In this document: positions 1 through 12,000 of the stretch, one piece after another | Numbering within the stretch: position 1 is the first letter of the stretch | How the letters are laid out: each line of letters starts with the position of its first letter | Source: Osmia lignaria lignaria | Taxonomy: Eukaryota; Arthropoda; Insecta; Hymenoptera; Megachilidae | Reading direction: 5' to 3' | DNA: 64,000 nt | NCBI RefSeq assembly: GCF_051020975.1 | Contig: NC_135038.1 | Span: forward strand, 5,206,001 to 5,270,000 | Translations under genes and position numbers: made by a program | The notes under the pieces: generated by a model | Databases searched by the model: none | Told to the model about the DNA's origin: nothing | The model's input: the letters and a program-made list of their open reading frames with translations, nothing else

Positions 1-3000
1 CTAATATCGCTTATTTTGTGATTTTTTTCGTTATTGGTTCCCCTATACGCCGTCAGATGTCCGATCAGCCATTTTGTCTATTTGAAGCATTCGCGCCGAA
101 GTACGAAGACCTAATTTTAAATCGTTTACACTTCACAAACCAACAGCAGATTGCTAAATGGTATTGAAACTTTCATTAACTTAAGTACAAAGCATCTATA
201 TTTACATTTAGTGTAATGGTTTATTCTTGATTTTTAGTATAAGTACTATAGGTATAGAAACTGTGAACGTCCTTGTTCATCCCTCTCCCCCTTCAAGTAA
301 GTGTTAAATATTTATAACAAGTTCAACATGTTTCATGTATGTACATACTAGATTACTGGAAATTAATAAATAATTTTTTATAATTTCCTGTTATCCTACA
401 TTCCCCATGTTTACTTGTTATTGTATTTTAGGATTCAAGGATTGATCATGCATAGGAACAATACCTCCCCGTACATAGCCTCATTTGCGAAGTCGATTTC
501 CCGCATTTTCTATCTGACCAATCTCTTGTTTGATATAGTTCCTAAAATCTCCGCTGTTGGCGTAAAATACAGGTGATGTCGGCATTTAAAATTCTGCGAC
601 AAAAACTCTTATAAGGTGATTACTTTTTCTTCCTTTTTATTCGCCAATTAATCCTTTATATTTCCTAAAACTTTGGGTATTACTTTAAGGATCCCATCCT
701 GTATGTCGTCTGTTACAACATATTCAGAATCATCTGAATTACCGACGCGCATAGAACTCGATTCAAACGTAACGTCCTAAAAATAAGGTTTGCAAATTCT
801 ATTAAAAAAGCGCTGACAAAGATCCGGTGAGATGTCTTAACGAAGTAGGAATCGTTGATGATGCAGTTATGCAACGTGTAATCAAGAATTGTTTAGAGTG
901 ACGATCAAATAAGAAATTCAAGGACTGCTAACATCTATCACTTTATTAATAGGATATAATTGACGTAGACACTATAGGATAGCGACATTATAATCTAATA
1001 CACAATGTAATAACTTGTAAACGACTACGATATACGATTATATCAAATTTTCTCGCGTACCCCTACGCTACACAGGGTGTCTCGTAAAAAACATTATAAA
1101 CTAATTGATTGTTTGCGAAGAAGTGAAAAGAAAAAAACGTTCAAATTCAATTTTTTTTTTAAATAATGAATTTAAAAAGTAAATTTTATTTTTCACTTTC
1201 CAACTGATGTTATAGAATCGTTTTGAACTTGCTTCATTTGTTACAGGACACTCTGGCCGAGTTACGACTACAAAAAAAAATATATTAATCCTCTTAGTAC
1301 ATGTACAAATCTGTTGGTACGTAAAACGACCTCGAAATAATATAATTAACTTGCGTTGAGTTCAGTTTCGCTTCACCTTGCAAGAATCAGCTGATCGAGC
1401 ACAGTTGCTGAAGAAAAAAAAAATAGCGTCGCTAACAAGGAAATCAATTTATACCAATTATCATCTGACACGGCATATTTCCATATAGAATTAAACGAAC
1501 AGTATAAACAGGAAACGATTCTAGGTTCGCGCGTGAAGCGTTCCAGCCTGAAAATCAACTGTAATCGGGCTCAACCGAGCGAAACCCTCGACGAAACCAA
1601 ACGCAATCAGAGGCTCTCGCGTAATAGAAAGCACTACTTACAGGCCTATTGTACTGCTCTGCACATTCATAGACGTTTCCATTGTCAAAAAGCGCCGCGA
1701 TAGCTGCTCTAGACTAGAATTCTGGAAGACTGGTCGAACATTTTTAAAGATTTTCTTTTTCTAGCCTTATTTAAATAAAACAGAACCTTCGGTGTCTGAA
1801 TATTTTATCATTTAAACGTACTGTTACCTGGATAATTTATTTCGATCGACCAGTCTGCCTGAACTTTCGTTCAGCGTTTAAATTATCCAACGTGCGAATA
1901 GCAACCAGCTTGAACAACGTTAAACATCGAACTCTTCGTGTATGAGTCAAAAACGTTTAATATTCTTTTCATAGTCCGATGACATCATTTGTTATAAACA
2001 CAATTGTCCGCCGCGAGTCTCGTATCGAAGGCTATGCGTTCGCATTTTTACATCCAATTTATGACTCATTCTATATATGTATTCAATCCGTATTTTTCTT
2101 AATCTCTATTAATAATTTCACTGTAATACAACACCGAAGATAAATCTGTGATCCAAGTTAATTCTGCAATCATCTAATTCTTATCTCTATCTTTGCAGGA
2201 TCATTCAAGAATTAGAAGGCAGAATTCACGAGTAGAAGTTTCCTGAAACTCCGAGCCAGCGAATCAATAGGTGCAATCCGAGTAAAGAAACTAATCGAAG
2301 TTTAAGTTGAACTGGAAGATCCAAAAGCACAATCAGCAAACCGTACGCTCCTCCGACTCCGTTCTCCATTCATTGACCGAGAAACTGTGTAAGGTAGGCG
2401 TAGTTGAAGAGAGAACGCGGTATACACGGTGTTACACACTGACTCCTAGATTTCAGTTGTTAATCTCAGGTGCACGGCTCGTTCTCCGAGAAGTTTTGTA
2501 ATCTTCCGAGCCTCTCCCTGGGCGTTCGTTGACTCGCGGTTCAGGGCTAAGCCCCGGCTCCGTTTGTGGCGCGTATTAATGTGCGTGCGCCTCACTTCGC
2601 CGCAAAACTGGGACGCTGCGTGCTGAAAGAGGAGACAATTGTGGGAAGAGAGGCTGAAAGCGAGATTGCCTCGATGCCTCCTTGGCCGAACCGTCTTCGA
2701 GTTTTCCCCTCTTGGAACAATTGACTCCCAACGAGTAACAGTTTTCAATTAAACGCAGAAACGATTATTTTTCATTTCAATGTTCAATGTTCATTTCACC
2801 CTGGACTGTACGTTATACCAGGAACCACGTGCTCGCTGTCTGTATTGTATCTGTTTATTGGCTCAAAGAACGGTGGTCGCATTACCGAGTAGAAGCTTAA
2901 GACCGTCCTAGTGGGAACTTCATGGAAATTCAATTACAGAATTAACTTGTACACGGTCTTAGACTTGTAATCGGTAACGCCTGCGCGTCGTGTATAGAGG

Positions 3001-4750
3001 GATACTGTTTAGAGAAATTGAATTACAGGGAGGAGAGCGACAAAGTTGACGTTCTACAGAGAAGGAATCGGAAATAGGTTTCCGCTGGATGAATCGTGGC
3101 GAACGGATTCCGGATCGATCCAGCTCGAAAGGGAATAATAATCGCTGGCAATAATTGCCGCGAAATGGTGGCGGAAAGTTGTTGTAGCGTTCGCCAAGGC
3201 AAATGACTCATAACGCGGCGTTTTCCAACGGAACGTGGTATACAATTTCAATTCATCGTCGCGAATAAGGCCATATGCATTAAAGCTATTCGTACATGTG
3301 TAGTGTACGTATACGCTAATTTGTACACACATAGATACATACATTTTATATATTATTATATATAGTATACGTATTCACAGTTCGAGTTTGTAAGGCGACG
3401 AGACCTAAGGTACTAGATTCATCTTCGTCTTTCTCCCTTCTCCCTGGTAGATTGTACAACAAATACCATTTCATCGAGACTCACGGACCTATGATATCGT
3501 TGCAGGCTAAAGCGCTCGGGTCAGAAATAGAAGTAACAGGTGTAATTGTTGGCAATTATCGCCGCAACGATACTAATATGGTAACGGGTTGATAATAAAT
3601 GGCTGGATCTGAAAAAGAATCCTCTGTAACCTATTGTACGTGTCGCAACGAGAGATCGAGTAGTTTTGTCATCAGAATTTACGCTCAAAGAACATGAAAA
3701 TGTTGATATGTTAACCCTTTGCTGTCCATTCGTACTGTATATTACATTTACTTATGGTTTCTTGACAAAAGCTAGAATGCGCATTGCGTGAATTGCATTT
3801 TTAAATGGAATGTTGTCAGCACCACGTTATAGAGGATAAATCTCGGATTAGAAATATAACGAAAAGGTCATTTATTATCAATGCTCTATCGTACGTCGCC
3901 GTTGAACTATGACCCCGTTAAATTCACGTTCATCGGTAATATGTCACTCTCTTATCATCTTTTTTTTCTGCCTGCAGGAAAAAGGAATTCCTCGATATTC
4001 GATGCTTTCATCGTTAATGGCTTTCGTCTCGATTGTGACGAACGTTCCATCTTCCTTTCAACCCTCTCGACGGGGCAGCCTGAATTACGAAAACAGTCGA
4101 TTTCTTCCCTCCTTCTCGTTCAGTTTCCCTTCCAGCCGTGCAATCGGGCTGGAAGCGTCTTAATTTGACTGGCAGATTTAATAGTCTCCATTGGTGATGT
4201 TAATTCGAGGTCAATTAAGTGCGAACGCTACGATGTCGCGGCGAAAGTTTCACTCTCTATGAAAGTATCATAATTTTTTCTTTTTTTTTTTTCAAGCTGA
4301 CTCGAAGACATCGAGAAACGTTTTGCATCGGAATTATTTCTCACGAAAGTGTAAAGGAATGAAGATAGCTGACGAAAATCAATAAACCACCATAATTACG
4401 AAGTATACGATAACATACATATAATGAACATCGGTAATAAAGTATGGTACAATGAACTCTTTAACGTCCTCGAACGACCAAATAATTTTGGACAAAGAAC
4501 AGTAACGAGTAGTCTCAATGTCTTTCAGATATACTGTCTTCGACAGCAAGCTTCGATGCGGAACGTGGTCTACACGTTCAAGGCCAGCAGAAGCACCGGA
4601 CGGTTGATTTGATGGTGCGTTATCTAACTGGAAGTATAAGACGAACGTCCCTGTTGAGACGAGCGAAACGTCTTTGGTATACCCGAGCGTGTACGTCCGA
4701 ACACGGTCTATCTGTACGAAGGAAAAAGAGAACGAAGAGGGAGAAAGACG
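1..4750. other. Gene-poor stretch downstream of the Yellow gene
   Basis: No open reading frame here resembles a known family, and none combines coding-like composition with good splice sites. The DNA is A+T-rich with scattered homopolymers. A lone piggyBac-type end begins at 3711 and an ACAGGGTG motif lies near 1072. A possible non-coding exon (about 2199-2394, between a TTTGCAG acceptor and a GTAGGC donor) is too weak to annotate. The part just right of the Yellow stop should include that gene's 3' UTR, because Yellow is on the minus strand. Confidence 0.5.
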
Positions 4751-6064
4751 TTACTGTACGGCGTAAGCCAACAGAATGGTTAATCCGGTAGCCACAGCGA
4801 GGCTAATCCTGTTAGCTATTGAAGTGGGTATCTCCGGCTGCTCCGGTGCGCTTCCGTCCTCCAAATACTGATAACTCTTCACCCCGGTTCTCGCTCTGAC
4901 CACCCGATAGTTGGGCACGTTTACGTTCACTCGATCGTTCAGAACGTTTTGAAACGAATTGGTAACACAGTAAAAGTTACCATCCTCGTCGAAAGCGAAC
5001 GTATCAGGCCACTGCATTCTCTCGTGATCCCTGGAGATCACTCTCTGTCCGGTGGTGAACGAGTTAGACTGTTTCGTGTCCCACATGGCCACTGCATCGT
5101 CAGCTAATAGACCAAAGTACAGCACTCCTTTCGCTGACATCATCATACCGTCCGTTTGAGAGTTCTTCCTTCCCAGCTCCCTCACGTCGCCGTCCACGTT
5201 GCTTATGTTAGCCTTAAGAACCGACGTTGGTATGGAATACAAGTGGAAGGAAGAGAGCGGTGAATAATACACCTGTCTGTCAGCGTCGCTTGCGGGAGAG
5301 AGAGCGATTCCATCCACGGGTATCGCTAAATTGATCGGTGTCTTGGAGATCATGAATCTAACAGCCTCCGGCTTAGCCTTCATCGAATCGTGTCTGACCT
5401 TCCAGGAGGTGTTGTTCCTTAAGGAGTAAGCGATGATGCCTGGATCCTCGCGATCACTGTCGGTTATGTACGCCATACCACCGTCCTCGTGGTCCAGAAC
5501 GATGTCGTTTAGGTAAGCGGTACCATGGCGAGCCACGTGCGTAGGGAACACGTACGTTCGGAGGACTTGACCGTCCTTTTCTAGATCGAGGATCACCAGC
5601 CTCGGTGGACAGTTGCTTTTCGTCTCGACTGACAAAGGTGATATCTTTCCAGAGTCGAGAACCCACATGCGTCCCAGAGGGTCGATCTCCATGCTCTGGA
5701 CAAACTGGAAGGCAGTGCAGTCTCCTACTTTCTGCATCTCCCAATTAGGAAAAGCTTCCAACTTGGGAGCTGTGTTTCGGTTCACCGGGGTCGCCGAGGT
5801 AACACCTAGAGTCACAGGTACACCTCCCTTCCATCTGGGTATCGTCAGGTACATTTTACCCTTCCAGAACTTGATACCAGATATGTAGTTGTTGGCTGGA
5901 ATGTAATCATCATGCTCGATAGCGAATTGTTGTTCCTCTTCCGTTGGCCAGATCACGTCTGTGGTGTTCCATTGAAAGATCACTTGAAAGGGCTCGTGAC
6001 AGGTCGTCGCAGCGACCAGGATCAGCAGAAGCGTCAAAGTCTTCATCTTGAGGATAGTATACAC
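4751..6064 (-). CDS. Yellow/major royal jelly family secreted protein, intronless
   Basis: The 437-residue reading frame is an uninterrupted Yellow/MRJP domain, the six-bladed beta-propeller family that includes Drosophila Yellow and honeybee royal jelly proteins. Family landmarks are MWVLDSG (about residue 133), a DxDREDPGIIAYS-like stretch, QTDGMMMS, and WPDTFAFDEDGNFYCVTN near the end. The first ATG (6064) gives MYTILK before a second Met. Starting at the second ATG (6046) gives the cleaner signal peptide MKTLTLLLILVAATTC, so 6046 may be the real start. An 18-residue hydrophobic C-terminus (ISLAVATGLTILLAYAVQ) follows a Ser/Pro/Asn-rich linker and looks like a GPI-attachment signal or membrane tail; most Yellow proteins are simply secreted. 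Reported roles in the family include cuticle pigmentation, behaviour and egg-shell formation. I cannot assign the subfamily. The lack of introns is unusual for the family. Confidence 0.9.
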   Translation of the reverse strand: MYTILKMKTLTLLLILVAATTCHEPFQVIFQWNTTDVIWPTEEEQQFAIEHDDYIPANNYISGIKFWKGKMYLTIPRWKGGVPVTLGVTSATPVNRNTAPKLEAFPNWEMQKVGDCTAFQFVQSMEIDPLGRMWVLDSGKISPLSVETKSNCPPRLVILDLEKDGQVLRTYVFPTHVARHGTAYLNDIVLDHEDGGMAYITDSDREDPGIIAYSLRNNTSWKVRHDSMKAKPEAVRFMISKTPINLAIPVDGIALSPASDADRQVYYSPLSSFHLYSIPTSVLKANISNVDGDVRELGRKNSQTDGMMMSAKGVLYFGLLADDAVAMWDTKQSNSFTTGQRVISRDHERMQWPDTFAFDEDGNFYCVTNSFQNVLNDRVNVNVPNYRVVRARTGVKSYQYLEDGSAPEQPEIPTSIANRISLAVATGLTILLAYAVQ

Positions 6065-9000
6065 TGTTTGTTATGCTTTCTCACGATTTATCACTTATTC
6101 TTAGTCTAACTTATTGTGTTGTCTGTAGACGCGACAGGAAGAGACGAAGACCCGTCGTGGAGGATCCAGTTGAAAGCTGATATACGGAAGTAAGATTGTT
6201 CGTAGCCTGGCAAGTGTCGCCGAAAATCCGGAAGACAACCACGAAGAGAGTATCTATTCTCGTCGAGGAGAACCGTCGTAACACGAAATATTCGACCGTG
6301 CCAACTGTGTTTTTCGCTTGGCCTGCTTTTTCTCAACTACACCGTTCTTCAACACCCGTCACCAACGACTTTGCCGCGGCGTCTTGCTAGCGGATCTCAA
6401 CGGCGGCCCATCACGCTGAGACGATCGCGATTTGACTGACGAAGACGCGGAGCGTCGCTTAGAGAGGCGTCGTACCCCCACCGTGCTCCGCTGGTATTTA
6501 CACACCACGTTCCTCCGTGCACGTGCACGGTTCGGACGCGTGTATGTACGGGGTTGCAAACGAATACGTAGGTACGTGGATAGGAACACCCAAGTGTCTC
6601 CCCACCATCGTAAACGTAACTCGGCTACTTAGCTAGTTGCGCGATGCGACGATGATGCATCGTGGAAATGCAAATTAACATTCTTGCTCAAATCACTGTT
6701 CATCGATGCAAACTTTTATCGCTCTGACCGATATTTGTCACGTACTCATTTGCATACGAGAAACGCGTTCTTCCGTCATTAGCATAAACGAGACGAAATT
6801 TAATTTTCGTTTGTTTTAAAAATAAAAGTTTGCAACCTTGTAATTACTGATAAAATTAGAAGAATTAAAAGAAGTTCTTATTCTTTTACTTTTATACTAT
6901 TATTTTCCGAAGGACTATATTTCTTACGTTGATCGGAAATAAGTTGATCTTGAACCATTACTCGAGTCGCATTAAAAGAATAGGAATTTTTTTTATATAC
7001 GATCGAACGATTTGTTTTCTGCGCACGTTCGCGATTTCATTTGCATTTCATGTATGGAAATTAATTTCAATTCTATGGATCTGTATTTTTTTTTCACGAT
7101 ACGAGTAACGACGCACGATGTAATGTTCACAGTACGAGATTAAGAGTAATAATCTTTGTCCGGTATGTGTAATTAAAACGTAAGTAGATCGTTCGTTTCT
7201 GAGAAACTGCTTCTCGAGAATATGATCGTACGAGAATACGTTTCTCCCGTGTCGTATCAGAGAATATCATCCTTAAATAGGCACAGAATTGTCCCGTGAT
7301 TCTCGAGCAATTTTCAACCGGTGATTAAGTTAATGCTGTTCGTAGAATCCTACGGTTTTTTCCTCGTACGCGCATTGTTAGTTGAAAACGAGAGACGTTG
7401 AGCTTGAAACGGATAAACGATGTATGTACCGAGGCCTGGCCCGTTTGAAAGGGTAACGATGAAAAGGGGTGAGCTTAGAAAAGGCTGTTACGTGTTGCTT
7501 TATCTTCCCCCTTGGGTAGAGATGATCCCGAATAATCGATTCAACCGTCGCGTCGCTTCTTCGCATCGCTTGGCCTGCAATTGCGTTGTCCAGAATTTCG
7601 TTAGACCTGTTTTCGTCCGTACCGTTGAACGGAGAACGTTGGATGATAGGGTGACACGTTGTGTCGAAGAACGCGTTTAATGAAACTTACAATTGTTTAT
7701 GAGCCAAACTAGGTCACGCTCTACTCTGGCTTACTTTAAAACGTTCTTCTCTACAATGAAAGTCCATTTATCTGAAAGCGAGACTGTTTGGATAACGAAA
7801 GCTCGATGATTCTTTGGCAGAACGATCAAAACTTACTCGTTCAAATAAATTGAGCTAATCTGATTATTCGAATAAGTAGATATGAGATCATTGATGTTGT
7901 ATTTGTATTTCAGAGCAGGCGTTTGACAGCGATAGGGGCCACCGTTTGAATGTTACGTCGAGGCTGACTGGTTCAAAAGACCGCGTGCCGATCGGTTTCC
8001 TTGCCTCGTGGTCCATTGATCTCCACCAAGGGAAATGGATCAATGAATGCACTGGATGACAGCTGCAACCGATATTCATCATGCGGTTTGCGGCTCCGTT
8101 ACCATCATACTTTCTGGAATTTGTAACGTTCTTGCAGAATAATTTATTATTCAGAGTATGATTAATCTTTCCAAGATACATACATACAGTAGATATGAAT
8201 AAGGAAAAAATATTGTAATATCTTTATACTTATTTCTTCTGTACCCTGCAAACTTTTTTCTTACATTTTCTCATATAAAATTGTGAAGTGTAAGATATGG
8301 TTATCTGAGAGTACAGGAAATTTGTAAGACATTCGCTTTTTATAACATTCTTTTTTCATACTTTCATCTACAGAATATGCCTGTGTATTTTGTCGAGGAT
8401 AAACTTTGACCGTACCAGATTCTGCAATCGTTATCGTATAAAGAGGATAATTATTGAAATGATCGACGATCAAAAGTTCCTGAAAAATAGAGAACGTATC
8501 TATCCTGGATTAAATAACCAGTCTTTGAAGAAGAAAATTATTACAGGACCCATCGTGAAAATGCGAACAGTGATGTCGAGGAAACGAATTGGAAGCGCGA
8601 TGAGCAAGCGGATTTCGCTTTCGTCATGCTTCATTTTTGCGAGCACCTCCGCAGCTTGATGCAATTCTCAAAAATAGTCCTATCCTGTTATGTTCGATCG
8701 ACGGCTTCTAAAAACGTTGTATCGACGCGGCTTGTATTTTTGAATAGAAATCTACAGGCTGTCGTGAAAGGAGTAGAACGATCTTTTGGCAGTGATTCAA
8801 GTATCTGTAAAAATTCAGCAAGGGGAAGGAATTCTTTAACACGTGCGAGAACCGTGGGAGGTATCGTATACCACAGTAATTAATATACTTTTATTTTCAT
8901 TCCACTTTCAAATACAACCGCAACTTACTATAATAATGTTTCAGATAAACTAAAGATAGACGAGAAGAAATTAGTTCTGCTGAAAGGCAGGATGAATCGA

Positions 9001-12000
9001 TGATAAAAACCAGATAGCTGTTGATCACTGACCATGAAGTCGCGTTTATTCATAATAAACACCCTGCTGAAAATAGCGACGCGGGTATGAATAATATTTT
9101 CTCGAATATGAAACTTTCGCTCGACATCAATGGGATATGAAAAACAATAATTTAACGTGGGCGTAATTCAATTCTGTGATTGTGAAATCGTCCTCGACGA
9201 GGTTGCAATAACTGATCGATAGCGTTATTGCGAGGATCGTTTTTTTTTTTTTTTTTTTTTAATGAATCGGATACCGAGTGAAACGTTTCTATTATATAAT
9301 TGCAGAAACGCGAGGAGCATGTTGAACACCCTTAGCAACGCCACCGAATAACGTCAACGATAATGGATGGAAAACAATGAATAAGAATGATCGCGTATAG
9401 ACGTCTGGAAGCATCTGGATGACCGTGATGTCGAAATGACCGACACCTATTACAGATATACTGCCAGTGCACACGTACTTTATTACTGTTATAACATTAC
9501 GTTATACGTCATACAATCGTGAGTCAACAGTTATAGCACGCTTGTCATCGTCCGTACGACCCACAGCTACCCTGTTTCTAACTTACATCATTGTTATTGA
9601 TAATTATTTAAATTTAAACCAGACTGAACAGAATTCTTCCATTCTCCAAGATGAATTCTTTACTGACTGAATGCTCTTCTGTGTATCACGAATTAACATC
9701 ACTTTTGGCTGAAGATGTTTTTGTAGCTGTTATTTTTCCAAGATATTATGTACTGATCGTTAAGTAATTTATTTTCTTATTTTATTTTGATACATGAATA
9801 TGTAAAGTCTGTGATGCACACTTAGCAGCTAGAAGCTAAGATGATTCTCGTGTTATATCAAAAATTATATTTCAGACTTGTGGCTCTCCGTACTTTGTTC
9901 AGAGAAGAGGAAATCGCAGATCTTCAATAACGACGGTGTATCGTGTTACCTTAGAAGGAATTAGAAGTGGACTAACGAGGAGAGCCGGAATTACAGATTT
10001 ATGCTAATTGGCAGTTTATTAATATTGCCGGTGCGAATCGGATCACAGTTATCCTGTAGATGTTACTCCATTTTCAGCGGCCAGAAACTCTTAATGGACG
10101 TGCAGGAATGTTGGCTCATAATTGACACCCTACACAATCGAGTTTTATTTAATTAGGCAACGCACGAGCAAGTTTCTATCTCGACTAACGGTGTCTTTAA
10201 AACGCGTAACGAAATATTTTCGATATCGATGTCACGGAGGATCGTTAGCTTCCTCGACAGGACTTGAAACATTATCGTCATCTTCTGAAACGTTCGCAGA
10301 ATGTAGACGGGAAAGTGGACGCGAAACATCATCGTTATTTTCCTTTCGACGCGTTTCTCAATGTCTGCCTACGTTTTAAACACTGCACGACGGTAACCTT
10401 CGAGAAATGGAAACCGCAAACCAGGTTGCAAATTCTCTCTAGATTTTGCCGTCGCACCTGCTTCTCAACGGATACCGTCCTCCGCGGATTGAACACGCGG
10501 ATCCTTTGCCAAATCGTCACGATCTCGCTTCTTGTTTCGAGTCTTCTGTGTCCACAGGTGCATCAGCGGATTCTTCTTTCAAATTGGCACGTGCAAATAA
10601 TGCAAACAACAGTCATCATTGTCTGTACCGTGCAGCTGAGTGACACCTGAATGCTGACTCTGCTGATGATTGGAATTGAAATGTGTTGCATGATTAATTG
10701 CAAAGGTATTCTCTGTTATTAAGCGATAGCTAATGATTACTAATTAGTTGCTCTTCTATTATATAAACGAATTCCAATGATATTGAACGATTCTTACAGG
10801 AATTGTCAAGTTCAAATTGAAAGGAAAATTTTGTATGCAACGTTAATTGGTTGATTGGCATTGCAAATGTAACATAATTGAACGACTGAAGGAAAAAGGA
10901 AGGGGAATGAAAATTTTTAGCAACGTAAAGTGGCAAATTGAGAAATTAGATAATCGTATCCTTGATAATTGTTCGTACAATATAAATATATATATATATG
11001 TACACGGGCAATTTTCACTGTGGCAGTGAACGATGTTAATGCGTCAAAGGTTGCGCAATACTGCAAATCAACCTGACTAATTAACCACATATCCCACAGT
11101 CATGAATAAATATACTCTGGTGTGAGTAGGCTTGAAAATAATCATCGTCCTTGTCGTGCTTTTACGTCGACGCAGTTTCACATCCTCTGCGATACGCTGT
11201 ATGCATTCGTACCGTTGAAAATTCCGTGTCACGGCACACTTTTCCTTTTTTCATTATGTTTCCATTGACGGTCCAGCTTTGTTTTTCCATTCAGCCGCGT
11301 CGAACAATGCGTAATTCGTTAATTCCTTGTATTCGTTACTCGTTTCCTCTTTAACTCGCCTCCTCGGCATTCAGGACACGAAATATTCACGGTCACGATC
11401 AGCAGCAACCTTCGTTAACAAAAGCTTTCACTTTGTATCCCTTTGACGAAACCTCCATTGTATGCGAAAAAATTTATATTTATTATACTATAATTGTTTT
11501 AGGTTTATCTCTCTCTCTTACCGCGATAACAGGTTGTTCCCATTGTGGTCAGCAAATTATTAACACATCTGAACCACAGAGACATTTATCGGAGGCACAA
11601 CATCTAAGCATTGCTCTGTTTTCCTATGAAACCAAACATGGAAGAAAAGCGAAACGAAGGTATAATTGAATAATTCTTTGACCTACTTTCAGACTTTTAC
11701 CATAAACCTTGAATTTCACACGGTATAACGTGTTCATGCTTTAACAAGGTAATAACTATTTTTTCTTTCATTTTATTTCAAGTTTAATAAAGTAGAGTAT
11801 CCATTACAATGTATATCATGCATTAAGAAATGAATACCATGTATAAAAACTAATTTCATTTTTTTTTATTTTCTCAGAAGATGATTCACTGCGAACTGTC
11901 CAAATGATTAATGTACGTTCGTCTACCGATCGCGTGCGAATTGTTGAGGAAAGAAATGGAATATGGTGCGAGAAATAACGAGTCTGATTGAACAAGCATA

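Noticed and set aside
2199..2394. Segment between a TTTGCAG acceptor and a GTAGGC donor
   Set aside because: Possible non-coding exon, but all frames are interrupted early and no partner exon was found; too weak to annotate.
2446..2748. 100-codon open frame on the minus strand and other frames of 60-130 codons in 1-4.7 kb and 6-17 kb
   Set aside because: No family resemblance, composition typical of chance frames in CpG-containing spacer, no supporting splice signals in phase.
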